Below, in pieces: positions 51,579-58,372 of a stretch of 64,000 bases of DNA (positions within the stretch are counted from its first letter, which is position 1; every line of letters begins with the position of its first letter). The stretch comes from Flavobacteriales bacterium (lineage in GTDB: Bacteria > Bacteroidota > Bacteroidia > Flavobacteriales_C > GCA-002722245). Made by a program: the position numbers and the translations under genes. Below the pieces are notes generated by a model. The model was not told the DNA's origin, made no database searches, and saw only the letters and a list, made by a program, of their open reading frames with translations. The DNA lies in NCBI GenBank assembly GCA_002717515.1, contig PBEC01000010.1, positions 109,007 through 173,006 of the forward strand. Direction: 5' to 3'.

Positions 51579-51615
51579 TTTTGAATTTTAATAAAAAAAC
51601 TAAAACACCTACGTT

Positions 51616-52896
51616 ATGAAAATTAAATTTACTGCTGTTGCGGCAATTGCATTTGCAGGCTTAATTACCTTCCAGTCTTGCAAAAAAAAAGGATGTATGG
51701 ATGACTCTATTTTAGTCACTAATTATGACCCGGAAGCAAAAGTTGCTGACGAATCTTGTGTATATTCATACACTTTAAAAACAGGAGAAACTGTTGTTGA
51801 GAACAACATTACCTCTGATGTTACATGGACTTCGGACAAAGTATGGGTATTGCCTAAAAGAATTTCTGTTGAATCAGGAGCTACTCTAACGATTGAGGCA
51901 GGAACAATAATCAAAGGACTCCCAGGAACCGGGGCGAATGCTTCCAGTTTACTTATTTCGCAAGGAGCGAAAATAATGGCGAACGGTACATCGTCTGCGC
52001 CAATTATTTTTACGTCTACTGACGATGAAATTGTATCTGGAGAAATTGCTTCACCAAACTTAAACGAAACTCAAACTGCCAAATGGGGAGGGTTAATAAT
52101 TTTAGGAAAAGCACCAATTTCTGCGGATGCATCCACCGCTCAAATCGAAGGAATACCAGCTTCAGATGTAAATGGTTTATACGGAGGCTCTGATGCTGCT
52201 GATAATTCTGGTAAACTGGAATACGTTTCTGTTCGTCACGGAGGAGCTAATATTGGAGAAGGAAACGAAATTAATGGTATTACATTTGGTGGCGTTGGAT
52301 CAGGTACAGTTGTAAATTACATTGAGGTAATCGGTAATCAAGACGACGGCGTCGAATTTTTTGGTGGTACTGTAAATGCATCCAATATAATCGTTATGAA
52401 CGTAGGTGATGACGCTATTGATGGTGATCAGGCTTACTCAGGAACCATAAGTAACTTGGCTATTTTATGCGGTAATGAAACCGATCACGCCTTTGAAATT
52501 GATGGTGCTGAGGGAGTTGACGTTGGAACAATGACAATTATTGACGGAACAGTAGTAGGTTCTGCGAGTTCAGAGTTAGGGCAATTGAGAGATTCTGCCA
52601 TGGTTCATATGGAAAACATTTTTTTCTTGAACTTTAACGACACTACCGGAGGTAGAGGAGATTTTGGTTTCAATGACAGTGGTTCTGAAACCAACTTTAC
52701 GGAAGGAAGAACAACTTTTTCGAATATTGAAGTTGAAAATACCTCGATTACCTGGGAATTATCAAAAGTATTAAAAGATGGTGTTGATACCCACGGAACA
52801 TTTGTTACCATAGGGAATCAAACCGTAGGAGCAGATTTGTCTAAGTTTGCAGATTGGTCGTGGGCTAATATAGCTTTAACAGCTGCTGTTCAATAA
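51616..52896 (+). CDS. Surface lipoprotein with beta-helix-like repeats
   Basis: A 426-aa lipoprotein: signal 'AAIAFAGLITFQSC' with lipobox Cys at about 23. Next comes a short motif 'GCMDDSILVTNYDPEAKVADESCVY', a variant of the GC-D-A-NY-P-A-DDGSC-Y motif frequent in secreted Bacteroidota proteins. Residues about 80-420 contain repeated beta-strand turns ('GATLTIEAGTIIKG', 'GTVVNYIEVIGNQDDGVEFFGG', 'SNIIVMNVGDDAIDGDQAY') that look like a right-handed beta-helix. It is separated from the TonB-dependent receptor by a terminator but shares the phased upstream repeats, so the two probably act together, perhaps as receptor and surface partner. Ligand unknown. Confidence 0.85.
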   Translation: MKIKFTAVAAIAFAGLITFQSCKKKGCMDDSILVTNYDPEAKVADESCVYSYTLKTGETVVENNITSDVTWTSDKVWVLPKRISVESGATLTIEAGTIIKGLPGTGANASSLLISQGAKIMANGTSSAPIIFTSTDDEIVSGEIASPNLNETQTAKWGGLIILGKAPISADASTAQIEGIPASDVNGLYGGSDAADNSGKLEYVSVRHGGANIGEGNEINGITFGGVGSGTVVNYIEVIGNQDDGVEFFGGTVNASNIIVMNVGDDAIDGDQAYSGTISNLAILCGNETDHAFEIDGAEGVDVGTMTIIDGTVVGSASSELGQLRDSAMVHMENIFFLNFNDTTGGRGDFGFNDSGSETNFTEGRTTFSNIEVENTSITWELSKVLKDGVDTHGTFVTIGNQTVGADLSKFADWSWANIALTAAVQ

Positions 52897-52919
52897 TAAT
52901 CAAACAACAAATGATTTTT

Positions 52920-52949
52920 GAAAGCCGCTTAATAAGCGGCTTTCTTTTT
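52920..52949 (+). terminator. Intrinsic terminator after the lipoprotein gene
   Basis: A perfect 11-bp stem GAAAGCCGCTT / AAGCGGCTTTC with an AAT loop is followed by TTTTT. It separates the lipoprotein transcript from the receptor gene, which has its own upstream control region. Confidence 0.9.
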
Positions 52950-52972
52950 GTTCATAATAACATTCCATCGAG

Positions 52973-53000
52973 TTAACACAAGGTTAACAATAAAGTAAGT
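52973..53000 (+). promoter_or_regulatory. TTAACA direct repeat (11-bp period) upstream of the TonB-dependent receptor
   Basis: TTAACA at 52973 and again at 52984, with GTAAGT at 52995, follow an exact 11-bp register. The last unit continues as TAAGTTCTTTGC, nearly the same as TAAGTTCTTGC in the upstream repeats of the response regulator gene. No exact TAnnTTTG box is seen; the CTTTG at the end may be a degenerate -7. Confidence 0.55.
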
Positions 53001-53045
53001 TCTTTGCCCCGAATTGAAATAGAGAGAAACCCAAATTACTATTTT

Positions 53046-55892
53046 ATGAGAAAGTTAATAATTATACCAATGATTTTAGTATCTCTGATCGCAGTAGGTC
53101 AGGGGGGGATAATAAAGGGTAAAGTAGTCGATGGTAAAAATATGCCGCTTGCTTTTGCTCGAGTTTTAGTAATTGGTACAGAAACTGCTGCTCAAACCGG
53201 TTTTGAAGGTGAATTCACATTAAATGTTGAAGCTGGAGTGCATTCCATCAAAATTACCCCTATGGAGCTATCATTAGGGGAAAAAATCGAAAACAACATA
53301 AAAGTTCTTGCTGGTGCAACGGTAGATTTAGGTATCATTAAAATTGAGGCGGATCCGACAGGAGAATCACTTGAACAAACCGTTGTTAGAGTTAAAAAAA
53401 CGGGAACAGAAAGTGAAGAGGATGCTCTCAAAAAGAAATTTGAGCAAAACGAAATTGTTGAGGAAGTTTCTCAGGAAAAAATGGATGATTTGGGGGTGTC
53501 TGATGCTGCTGAAGGAGCTAAGTCCTCGCCAGGAGTTTCCGTTGAAGGGGGAAAATATGTATACGTTAGAGGTCTTGGAGACCGATACAACAAAACAACT
53601 CTAAATGGATTAGAGATACCTGGTTTAGATCCCGATAAAAATGCGGTTCAAATGGATATTTTTCCATCCAATGTTATCGGTGGATTAACTATAAAGAAAT
53701 CGTTTGTAGCTGATTTACCGGCTGATTTTGCTGGTGGTATTATTGACATACAAGTAAAAACGCCCAGCAAAAGAGATATTGGGATCTCTACCAGTTTAGG
53801 GTATGTACCAGCTATGCATTTTAATAGTGATTACTACGCATACGACAGAAATTCAGGTGATGTTTTAGGTAATGGAGCCTCAAGTAGAGCAATACCAGAG
53901 TATAATCTCTCTCAAGATAATATTACTTTGATGAATAAGTTTGACGCTGCATTAGCACCTTATCAAAAATCCAGTTTATTGGATTATTCATTGGGAGCCC
54001 ACTTGGGAAATAAGAAAGTATTGAATAAAGGAAGTTTAGCCTATACGGTAGCTTTATCTTACTCAGAGAAAACAAGATTTTACCAAGACGTTGAACAAAA
54101 TCGTTACGCACTTGCTACCAATCCCGATATAACAGATTTAATTACTCGATCAACACAAAAAGGGGATTATGGAACAAACGAAGTGTTGGCTACAGCGTTG
54201 GGAGGGTTAACGTATTCAATGTCTGAACATACCACTTTTAATTTTAGTGCGATGCGTTTACAAAATGGTTTGTCGCAAGCTGGTGTTTTTGATTTTGAAG
54301 CCCCTACTAATGATCCTTTCAAAGCCATTCAGTACAACTTAGAATACAATGAAAGAACATTGTCCAATTTTTTTGTGGGAGGTAAGCATACATTTAGTGA
54401 TAGCAGTAAATGGGAGCTGGAATGGAAACTGTCTCCAACTTTCTCATCAATGAATGATCCTGATATTCGATCAACTCGATATAATTTAAGTAATGCAACT
54501 CCCTATGGAACAGAGGCAGGTTTGCCAACACGAATCTGGAGGAATATGCAAGAAAGCAATTATGCAGGAAAAGTTGATGTCACAAGGGCTTTCAAGTTCA
54601 ACGATACCATTGCAAAAGTAAAATTTGGTGGAGCTGCTACAATGAAAGAAAGAGATTTTCAAATTGAGTTTTATCAAATTTTAGTGAACAGCTTAAGTAA
54701 TTTGGGAATGGGAACGGATCCAAATGAGATTTTCATGGATGAAAATGTTTTTGGCTCTTCAGATGCGCCTGCAGGATCAGGATTTTATGCAGGACCTCCA
54801 TCATCATTTACGTCGAGTGATCCCAATAAATTCAATTCAAGCAGTGCTTACTTCGCAGGGTATGTAGCTACAGAATTAATGTTAACAAAAAAATTAGAAG
54901 CCATTGCCGGAGTAAGAGTTGAGCAGTTTTCGATTAATTATACAGGGTATAACGATAACGAAGATAAGTATGCTATTAATCAAAAAATGTTAGATAATCT
55001 TGATGTTTTTCCAGCACTTGCTTTCGCATACAACATCAGTGAAAATCAAAAATTTAGACTGTCGGGAACAAAAACAATTGCTCGTCCTTCGTTTAAAGAA
55101 ATGTCTTTTGCTTCAATCATCGATCCAATTTCCGGAATAACATTCTTAGGAGGGATGAACGCAATTGACGACTGGGATGGGAATTTGGTTAAAACGGATA
55201 TTTATAATGCTGATGTTCGTTGGGAAATAGTAATGAAACAAGCTCAAACGGTTTCGATAAGTTCGTTTTATAAATACTTTTCGAATCCAATAGAAATGAT
55301 TCAAATTGCAGGTGCCGATGGTAATTTCCAGCCAAGGAATGTTGGTAACGCTGAAGTTTTTGGAGCTGAATTTGAAGGGAAAAAGCAACTTAACTTCATA
55401 TCGGATAAGTTGAAGAGATTTGCAGTAATTTTTAACTACACATATACTTCTTCTCGAGTAAAAATGAGCAATATGGTACGAAACAGTAAAGAACAAAATA
55501 AAAGAAGTGGAGAAGTTGTTGGTGACTATCGAGATATGGCAGGCCAAGCCCCCTATTTGATAAATGGAGGATTTGCCTATGAGGGTCCAAAAGACAGTAG
55601 TATGTTTTCTTTTTTTAAGTTTGGCGTATATTATAATGTTCAAGGAAAAACCCTACAATATGTAGGTATCACTGAAAGACCGGACGTATACTCTGTTCCA
55701 TTTCACAGTTTGAACTTTACGGCAAGTAAGAAGTTTGGTCCAAAAAAGCAATACAAAATAAATGTTAAAGCATCCAATTTATTAAACGATATTAAGGAAA
55801 AGGTTTTTGTTTCTTACAATACGAGTGATCAAATATTTTCCAGTATTACGCCTGCACAATCCTTTAAAATAGGATTCTCAATGAAATTCTAG
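53046..55892 (+). CDS. TonB-dependent outer-membrane receptor
   Basis: A 948-aa receptor. ATG 53046 begins a signal peptide (MRKLIIIPMILVSLIAVGQG); the ORF-track TTG at 53004 lies in the promoter region. After a carboxypeptidase-regulatory-like domain (residues about 20-110, 'GGIIKGKVVDGKNMPLAFARVLV') comes the plug domain ('VSDAAEGAKSSPGVSVEGGKYVYVRGLGDRYNKTTLNGLEIPG', 'NVIGGLTIKKSFVADLPADFAGGIIDIQVKTPS'). A 22-strand-type barrel follows, ending in Phe ('SFKIGFSMKF'). It takes up a ligand with energy from TonB/ExbBD. The ligand is unknown. There is no SusD partner, so it is not a classic Sus pair; the upstream beta-helix lipoprotein is its likely companion. Confidence 0.95.
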   Translation: MRKLIIIPMILVSLIAVGQGGIIKGKVVDGKNMPLAFARVLVIGTETAAQTGFEGEFTLNVEAGVHSIKITPMELSLGEKIENNIKVLAGATVDLGIIKIEADPTGESLEQTVVRVKKTGTESEEDALKKKFEQNEIVEEVSQEKMDDLGVSDAAEGAKSSPGVSVEGGKYVYVRGLGDRYNKTTLNGLEIPGLDPDKNAVQMDIFPSNVIGGLTIKKSFVADLPADFAGGIIDIQVKTPSKRDIGISTSLGYVPAMHFNSDYYAYDRNSGDVLGNGASSRAIPEYNLSQDNITLMNKFDAALAPYQKSSLLDYSLGAHLGNKKVLNKGSLAYTVALSYSEKTRFYQDVEQNRYALATNPDITDLITRSTQKGDYGTNEVLATALGGLTYSMSEHTTFNFSAMRLQNGLSQAGVFDFEAPTNDPFKAIQYNLEYNERTLSNFFVGGKHTFSDSSKWELEWKLSPTFSSMNDPDIRSTRYNLSNATPYGTEAGLPTRIWRNMQESNYAGKVDVTRAFKFNDTIAKVKFGGAATMKERDFQIEFYQILVNSLSNLGMGTDPNEIFMDENVFGSSDAPAGSGFYAGPPSSFTSSDPNKFNSSSAYFAGYVATELMLTKKLEAIAGVRVEQFSINYTGYNDNEDKYAINQKMLDNLDVFPALAFAYNISENQKFRLSGTKTIARPSFKEMSFASIIDPISGITFLGGMNAIDDWDGNLVKTDIYNADVRWEIVMKQAQTVSISSFYKYFSNPIEMIQIAGADGNFQPRNVGNAEVFGAEFEGKKQLNFISDKLKRFAVIFNYTYTSSRVKMSNMVRNSKEQNKRSGEVVGDYRDMAGQAPYLINGGFAYEGPKDSSMFSFFKFGVYYNVQGKTLQYVGITERPDVYSVPFHSLNFTASKKFGPKKQYKINVKASNLLNDIKEKVFVSYNTSDQIFSSITPAQSFKIGFSMKF

Positions 55893-55897
55893 TTTAG

Positions 55898-55926
55898 AAA
55901 AAGCCCTGATTTATTCAGGGTTTTTT
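55898..55926 (+). terminator. Intrinsic terminator after the TonB-dependent receptor
   Basis: The stem CCCTGA / TCAGGG with a TTTAT loop is extended by A/T pairs and followed by TTTTTT on the plus strand. Confidence 0.85.
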
Positions 55927-55931
55927 CTTTC

Positions 55932-55975
55932 TTAACGTTTTAATAACCTTTGTTTAAGTTCTTGCTAATTTCATC
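55932..55975 (+). promoter_or_regulatory. Four phased 11-bp units upstream of the response regulator gene
   Basis: Consecutive 11-base units begin TTAACG, ATAACC, TTAAGT and CTAATT (55932, 55943, 55954, 55965), keeping TAA in the same phase. The last unit ends four bases before the TACTTTTG box. This is the arrangement expected for PhoB/OmpR-type binding over the -33 region and suggests autoregulation. Confidence 0.55.
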
Positions 55976-55979
55976 CTGA

Positions 55980-55987
55980 TACTTTTG
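55980..55987 (+). promoter_or_regulatory. Bacteroidota -7 box for the response regulator gene
   Basis: TACTTTTG matches TAnnTTTG, 16 bases before the ATG at 56004. Confidence 0.6.
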
Positions 55988-56003
55988 CAAAAACTACTTC
56001 AAA

Positions 56004-56699
56004 ATGGAAAACGTAAAAATCTTGTTGGTTGATGATGAGCAAGATATTCTTGAGTTCGTAAAATATAATTTAGAGAGGGAGGGATATTTGATTGAAACTG
56101 CGAATAACGGAAAGGATGCCCTTGAAACCGCTTTTAATTTTAAACCCGAATTAATTCTATTGGATGTAATGATGCCGGAGATGGACGGGATTGAAGTTTG
56201 TCATAAGCTAAGAGAAAAATTAGAATACAACAATACAATTATAGCTATGCTAACCGCAAGAAATGAAGATTACACTCAAGTTGCGGGACTTCAGGCAGGT
56301 GCTGATGATTTTATTAAAAAACCCATTAAGCCCAGAGTTTTAGTTAGTAAAGTAGAATCATTACTCAGGAGAAGATCAATTAGTACAAATCCAGAGGGAC
56401 AGGATAATAAATCCTCTATTGTAATTGATAAAGAACGTTTTTTAGTCATCAAAAAAGGCGATAAAATATCACTGCCAAAAAAAGAATTTGAATTGCTTTT
56501 GCTTTTATCATCAATTCCGGAGCGAGTTTTTACCAGAGATGAGATTTATGGTAAAATATGGGGAAGTCAACTCATTGTTGGAGATAGGACAATCGATGTA
56601 CACATTAGAAAATTGCGCGAGAAATTGGGTGATGAATGCATTCAAACTGTAAAGGGTGTCGGGTATAAGTATAATCCTCAGCAAGATACTGAGGAATAA
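56004..56699 (+). CDS. Response regulator, PhoB/OmpR family, orphan
   Basis: At 231 aa it has the normal family length. The receiver domain (residues 1 to about 120) has the acidic pocket 'LLVDDEQDI', the phospho-acceptor Asp54 in 'LILLDVMMPEMDG' and the Lys of 'DFIKKPIKP'. The C-terminal winged helix (about 135-228) ends 'DRTIDVHIRKLREKLGDECIQTVKGVGYKY', the DNA-recognition and wing region of the OmpR/PhoB subfamily. No histidine kinase gene is adjacent; the next gene is on the opposite strand. Its upstream repeats match those of the lipoprotein and receptor genes. Similarity to PhoB-type regulators of Flavobacteriales hints at phosphate control, but the signal is not proven. Confidence 0.93.
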   Translation: MENVKILLVDDEQDILEFVKYNLEREGYLIETANNGKDALETAFNFKPELILLDVMMPEMDGIEVCHKLREKLEYNNTIIAMLTARNEDYTQVAGLQAGADDFIKKPIKPRVLVSKVESLLRRRSISTNPEGQDNKSSIVIDKERFLVIKKGDKISLPKKEFELLLLLSSIPERVFTRDEIYGKIWGSQLIVGDRTIDVHIRKLREKLGDECIQTVKGVGYKYNPQQDTEE

Positions 56700-56703
56700 A
56701 TAT

Positions 56704-57108
56704 TTAGTTGTTATCCCTTGTGTAATTCGCATTTACAGTATCTATTGAATTGCCGTCATTCACGAAATAATTAAGTTCAATAATATCATTGTTTAACTTG
56801 CCAATTCCTTCTATGTAGTTGTTTTTTATATTTTGACCAGGAATTGTAATTGTGTTACTTTCTGTAGTTGAAATTGATGAAATAACATTTTCCCCTTCAC
56901 CGATTTTGTAAAAATTATCAATTATTATTTGAGCATCACTTAGAGAGTCTTTGGATAGAGTTACCAGATAAGTTCTTTGGCCCAAAAGTTTTGAACTTTC
57001 ATTTACCAGCCAATTCCCAACGAAATCATTTCTTAAATCATCACTGGATTCCTTTTCGCAGGCAACAACTGAAAGTAAGAGGATAAAAGGTATGATTTTA
57101 CTTTTCAT
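56704..57108 (-). CDS. Small lipoprotein of unknown function
   Basis: I start it at the ATG with first base 57108, giving 134 aa beginning 'MKSKIIPFILLLSVVACEKES', a clear lipobox (Cys about 17). The longer ORF-track start adds 16 residues before the signal and overlaps the DUF5522 gene more. The mature part opens with 'NDFVGNWLVNESSK', resembling the first strand of lipocalin-like small Bacteroidota lipoproteins, and continues with alternating strands. No function is recognised. Its start overlaps the end of the DUF5522 gene by 11 bases (ATG inside ...aatgaaaagtaa), so the two are co-transcribed. Confidence 0.75.
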   Translation of the reverse strand: MKSKIIPFILLLSVVACEKESSDDLRNDFVGNWLVNESSKLLGQRTYLVTLSKDSLSDAQIIIDNFYKIGEGENVISSISTTESNTITIPGQNIKNNYIEGIGKLNNDIIELNYFVNDGNSIDTVNANYTRDNN

Positions 57109-57271
57109 TTTTAGTTTTTTTTGATTTATAGGGACAATGTTTACAATTGTTTTCACAGCAATAACCTCTCTTTAACAAATATTGTTCCGTAAAAACCTTA
57201 AATCCCAACTCATTCAGATAGTAATCCCCCTCTTCAAATTGATTTCTTCCAAGCCCATCGAATTCTCCCAT
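57098..57271 (-). CDS. DUF5522 family protein (57 aa, absent from the ORF track)
   Basis: Translated from the minus strand, the ORF starts 'MGEFDGLGRNQFEEGDYYLN' and continues 'ELGFKVFTEQYLLKRGYCCE', 'NNCKHCPYKSKK'. This is the complete DUF5522 pattern: a GDYY-x-N-E-x-G start, Y-H/L-L-K-R-G-Y-CC and a second cysteine pair C-x-H-C-P-Y. The four cysteines and the His probably form a small zinc or Fe-S site. The function is unknown. At 57 residues it falls below the 60-residue cut-off of the track. It overlaps the lipoprotein gene by 11 bases and its start is 22 bases from the divergent PLP-enzyme ATG. Confidence 0.88.
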   Translation of the reverse strand: MGEFDGLGRNQFEEGDYYLNELGFKVFTEQYLLKRGYCCENNCKHCPYKSKKTKNEK

Positions 57272-57281
57272 ACAAATGAAT

Positions 57282-57289
57282 TATTTTTG
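57282..57289 (+). promoter_or_regulatory. Possible -7 box just before the PLP-enzyme gene
   Basis: TATTTTTG matches TAnnTTTG and ends four bases before ATG 57294. It lies inside the ORF-track version of the gene (start 57276), which argues for the later start. Confidence 0.45.
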
Positions 57290-57293
57290 TTTT

Positions 57294-58199
57294 ATGTTTC
57301 CAACTTTACCAAAGATACCCATTCAAGAAATAATAAATGACTTTTTGCTTGCAAACAAAGTTCAACTTTACGTTCAGCGAGAAGATTTGATTCATCCAGA
57401 GATATCGGGTAATAAATGGCGTAAATTAAAGTACAATGTTAATGATTACTATTTAAAAAATTGTGAGAGCATTGCGACTTTTGGAGGAGCATACAGCAAT
57501 CATATTTCTGCAATTTCGGCAGTAGGAAAATTACTTAATATACCAACCTATGGTATAATACGCGGTGAGGAGGTAAACAACAGCACGCTAACAAAAGCAA
57601 AAGAAAATGGAATGATTCTTCATTTTGTTTCCAGAGAGGCCTACAAAGAAAAGCACAAAAGTGAAGAAGCTGTGAGTTTAATCAGTACTTTAAAACGACC
57701 TTATTTAATACCGGAAGGAGGTTCAAATTTATTGGGACTAAAAGGTTGTCAAGAGATAATACAAAGTTTTGATTTTGATACAGTTGTATGTGCATGTGGA
57801 ACAGGAAGTACAATTTCAGGTGTCATTTCGAGTTTGCGAGAAAATCAAACTGCAATAGGTTTTTCTGTTTTAAAGGGCGGTGATTTTTTAAAAAATGAAA
57901 TAAAATCAAACCTCAAGTTGTTGCACTGCCGAAACAATAATTGGGATTTAAATACTGATTTTCATTTTGGTGGTTATGCAAAGTATAAGCCTGAATTAGT
58001 GAAGTTTATATCTGATTTTTGGAGATTGAACTCAATAAAACTTGACCCTGTTTATACAGGGAAAGCCATGTATGGGGTGTTTAAACTAATTGAATCAGGA
58101 GCGTTTAAAAATAAAAAAGTATTGTTCATTCATACTGGTGGATTGCAGGGTGTTAAGGGTTTTGAGGACCGGTATGGAGAGCTTTTATTTGGAAATTAA
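57294..58199 (+). CDS. PLP-dependent enzyme, ACC deaminase/D-cysteine desulfhydrase family
   Basis: A 301-aa fold-type II PLP enzyme. The PLP-binding Lys is in 'HPEISGNKWRKLKYN', followed by 'IATFGGAYSNHISAISAVGKLL' (substrate-binding Ser/Asn/His loop), 'YLIPEGGSNLLGLKGCQEI', the phosphate-binding glycine loop 'VCACGTGSTISGVISSL' and 'DPVYTGKAMYGVF'. Family members cleave D-cysteine or 1-aminocyclopropane-1-carboxylate; Bacteroidota copies are usually annotated only at family level, and which substrate is used is not determinable here. ATG 57294 is favoured over 57276 because a -7 box lies between them and residue alignment with the family begins 'FPTLPKIPIQ'. Confidence 0.88.
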   Translation: MFPTLPKIPIQEIINDFLLANKVQLYVQREDLIHPEISGNKWRKLKYNVNDYYLKNCESIATFGGAYSNHISAISAVGKLLNIPTYGIIRGEEVNNSTLTKAKENGMILHFVSREAYKEKHKSEEAVSLISTLKRPYLIPEGGSNLLGLKGCQEIIQSFDFDTVVCACGTGSTISGVISSLRENQTAIGFSVLKGGDFLKNEIKSNLKLLHCRNNNWDLNTDFHFGGYAKYKPELVKFISDFWRLNSIKLDPVYTGKAMYGVFKLIESGAFKNKKVLFIHTGGLQGVKGFEDRYGELLFGN

Positions 58200-58322
58200 A
58201 TCAAGACAACTATTATTTTCAACTTTTGTAGTCTTATTTTGAATCAATTTAAATAATAGGCTCATAGTCCTTAAGAATAGCCCATAGGTGTTTACAGCCT
58301 TTTTTTTTAGTATTTTTTGTTG

Positions 58323-58330
58323 TATTTTTG
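58323..58330 (+). promoter_or_regulatory. Bacteroidota -7 box for gltB
   Basis: TATTTTTG matches TAnnTTTG. The ORF-track TTG start at 58328 is the last three bases of the box, so the ATG at 58373 is the true start and the leader is about 35-40 bases. Confidence 0.65.
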
Positions 58331-58341
58331 CAGTCCCTTTC

Positions 58342-58356
58342 GCGGGAGCGACCCGC
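58342..58356 (+). promoter_or_regulatory. GC-rich hairpin in the gltB leader
   Basis: GCGGG-AGCGA-CCCGC is a perfect 5-bp all-G/C stem with a five-base loop, placed between the -7 box and the ATG in otherwise AT-rich DNA. It lies just after the expected transcription start and could affect mRNA stability or translation. No T run follows, so it is not a terminator. Confidence 0.45.
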
Positions 58357-58372
58357 AATAATTTACTTATTT

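Larger units (their letters stand above)
51301..51615. other. 315-base divergent intergenic region holding an 11-bp phased repeat array
   Basis: No ORF or RNA gene was recognised. The left part (to about 51470) is AT-rich without clear structure, apart from TTAACA followed by TTACAT near 51401. The right part (51478-51555) carries phased TTAAC-type motifs and a TATTTTTG promoter box for the lipoprotein gene. Confidence 0.6.

Noticed and set aside
53004-53045. TTG start for the TonB-dependent receptor
   Set aside because: It lies in the promoter region and puts 14 residues before a clear signal peptide starting at ATG 53046.
55146-55643. 165-aa minus-strand ORF opposite the TonB-dependent receptor gene
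   Set aside because: It lies wholly within a well-supported receptor gene, has no recognisable motif, and its Cys/Ile/Asn-rich composition is that of an antisense shadow.
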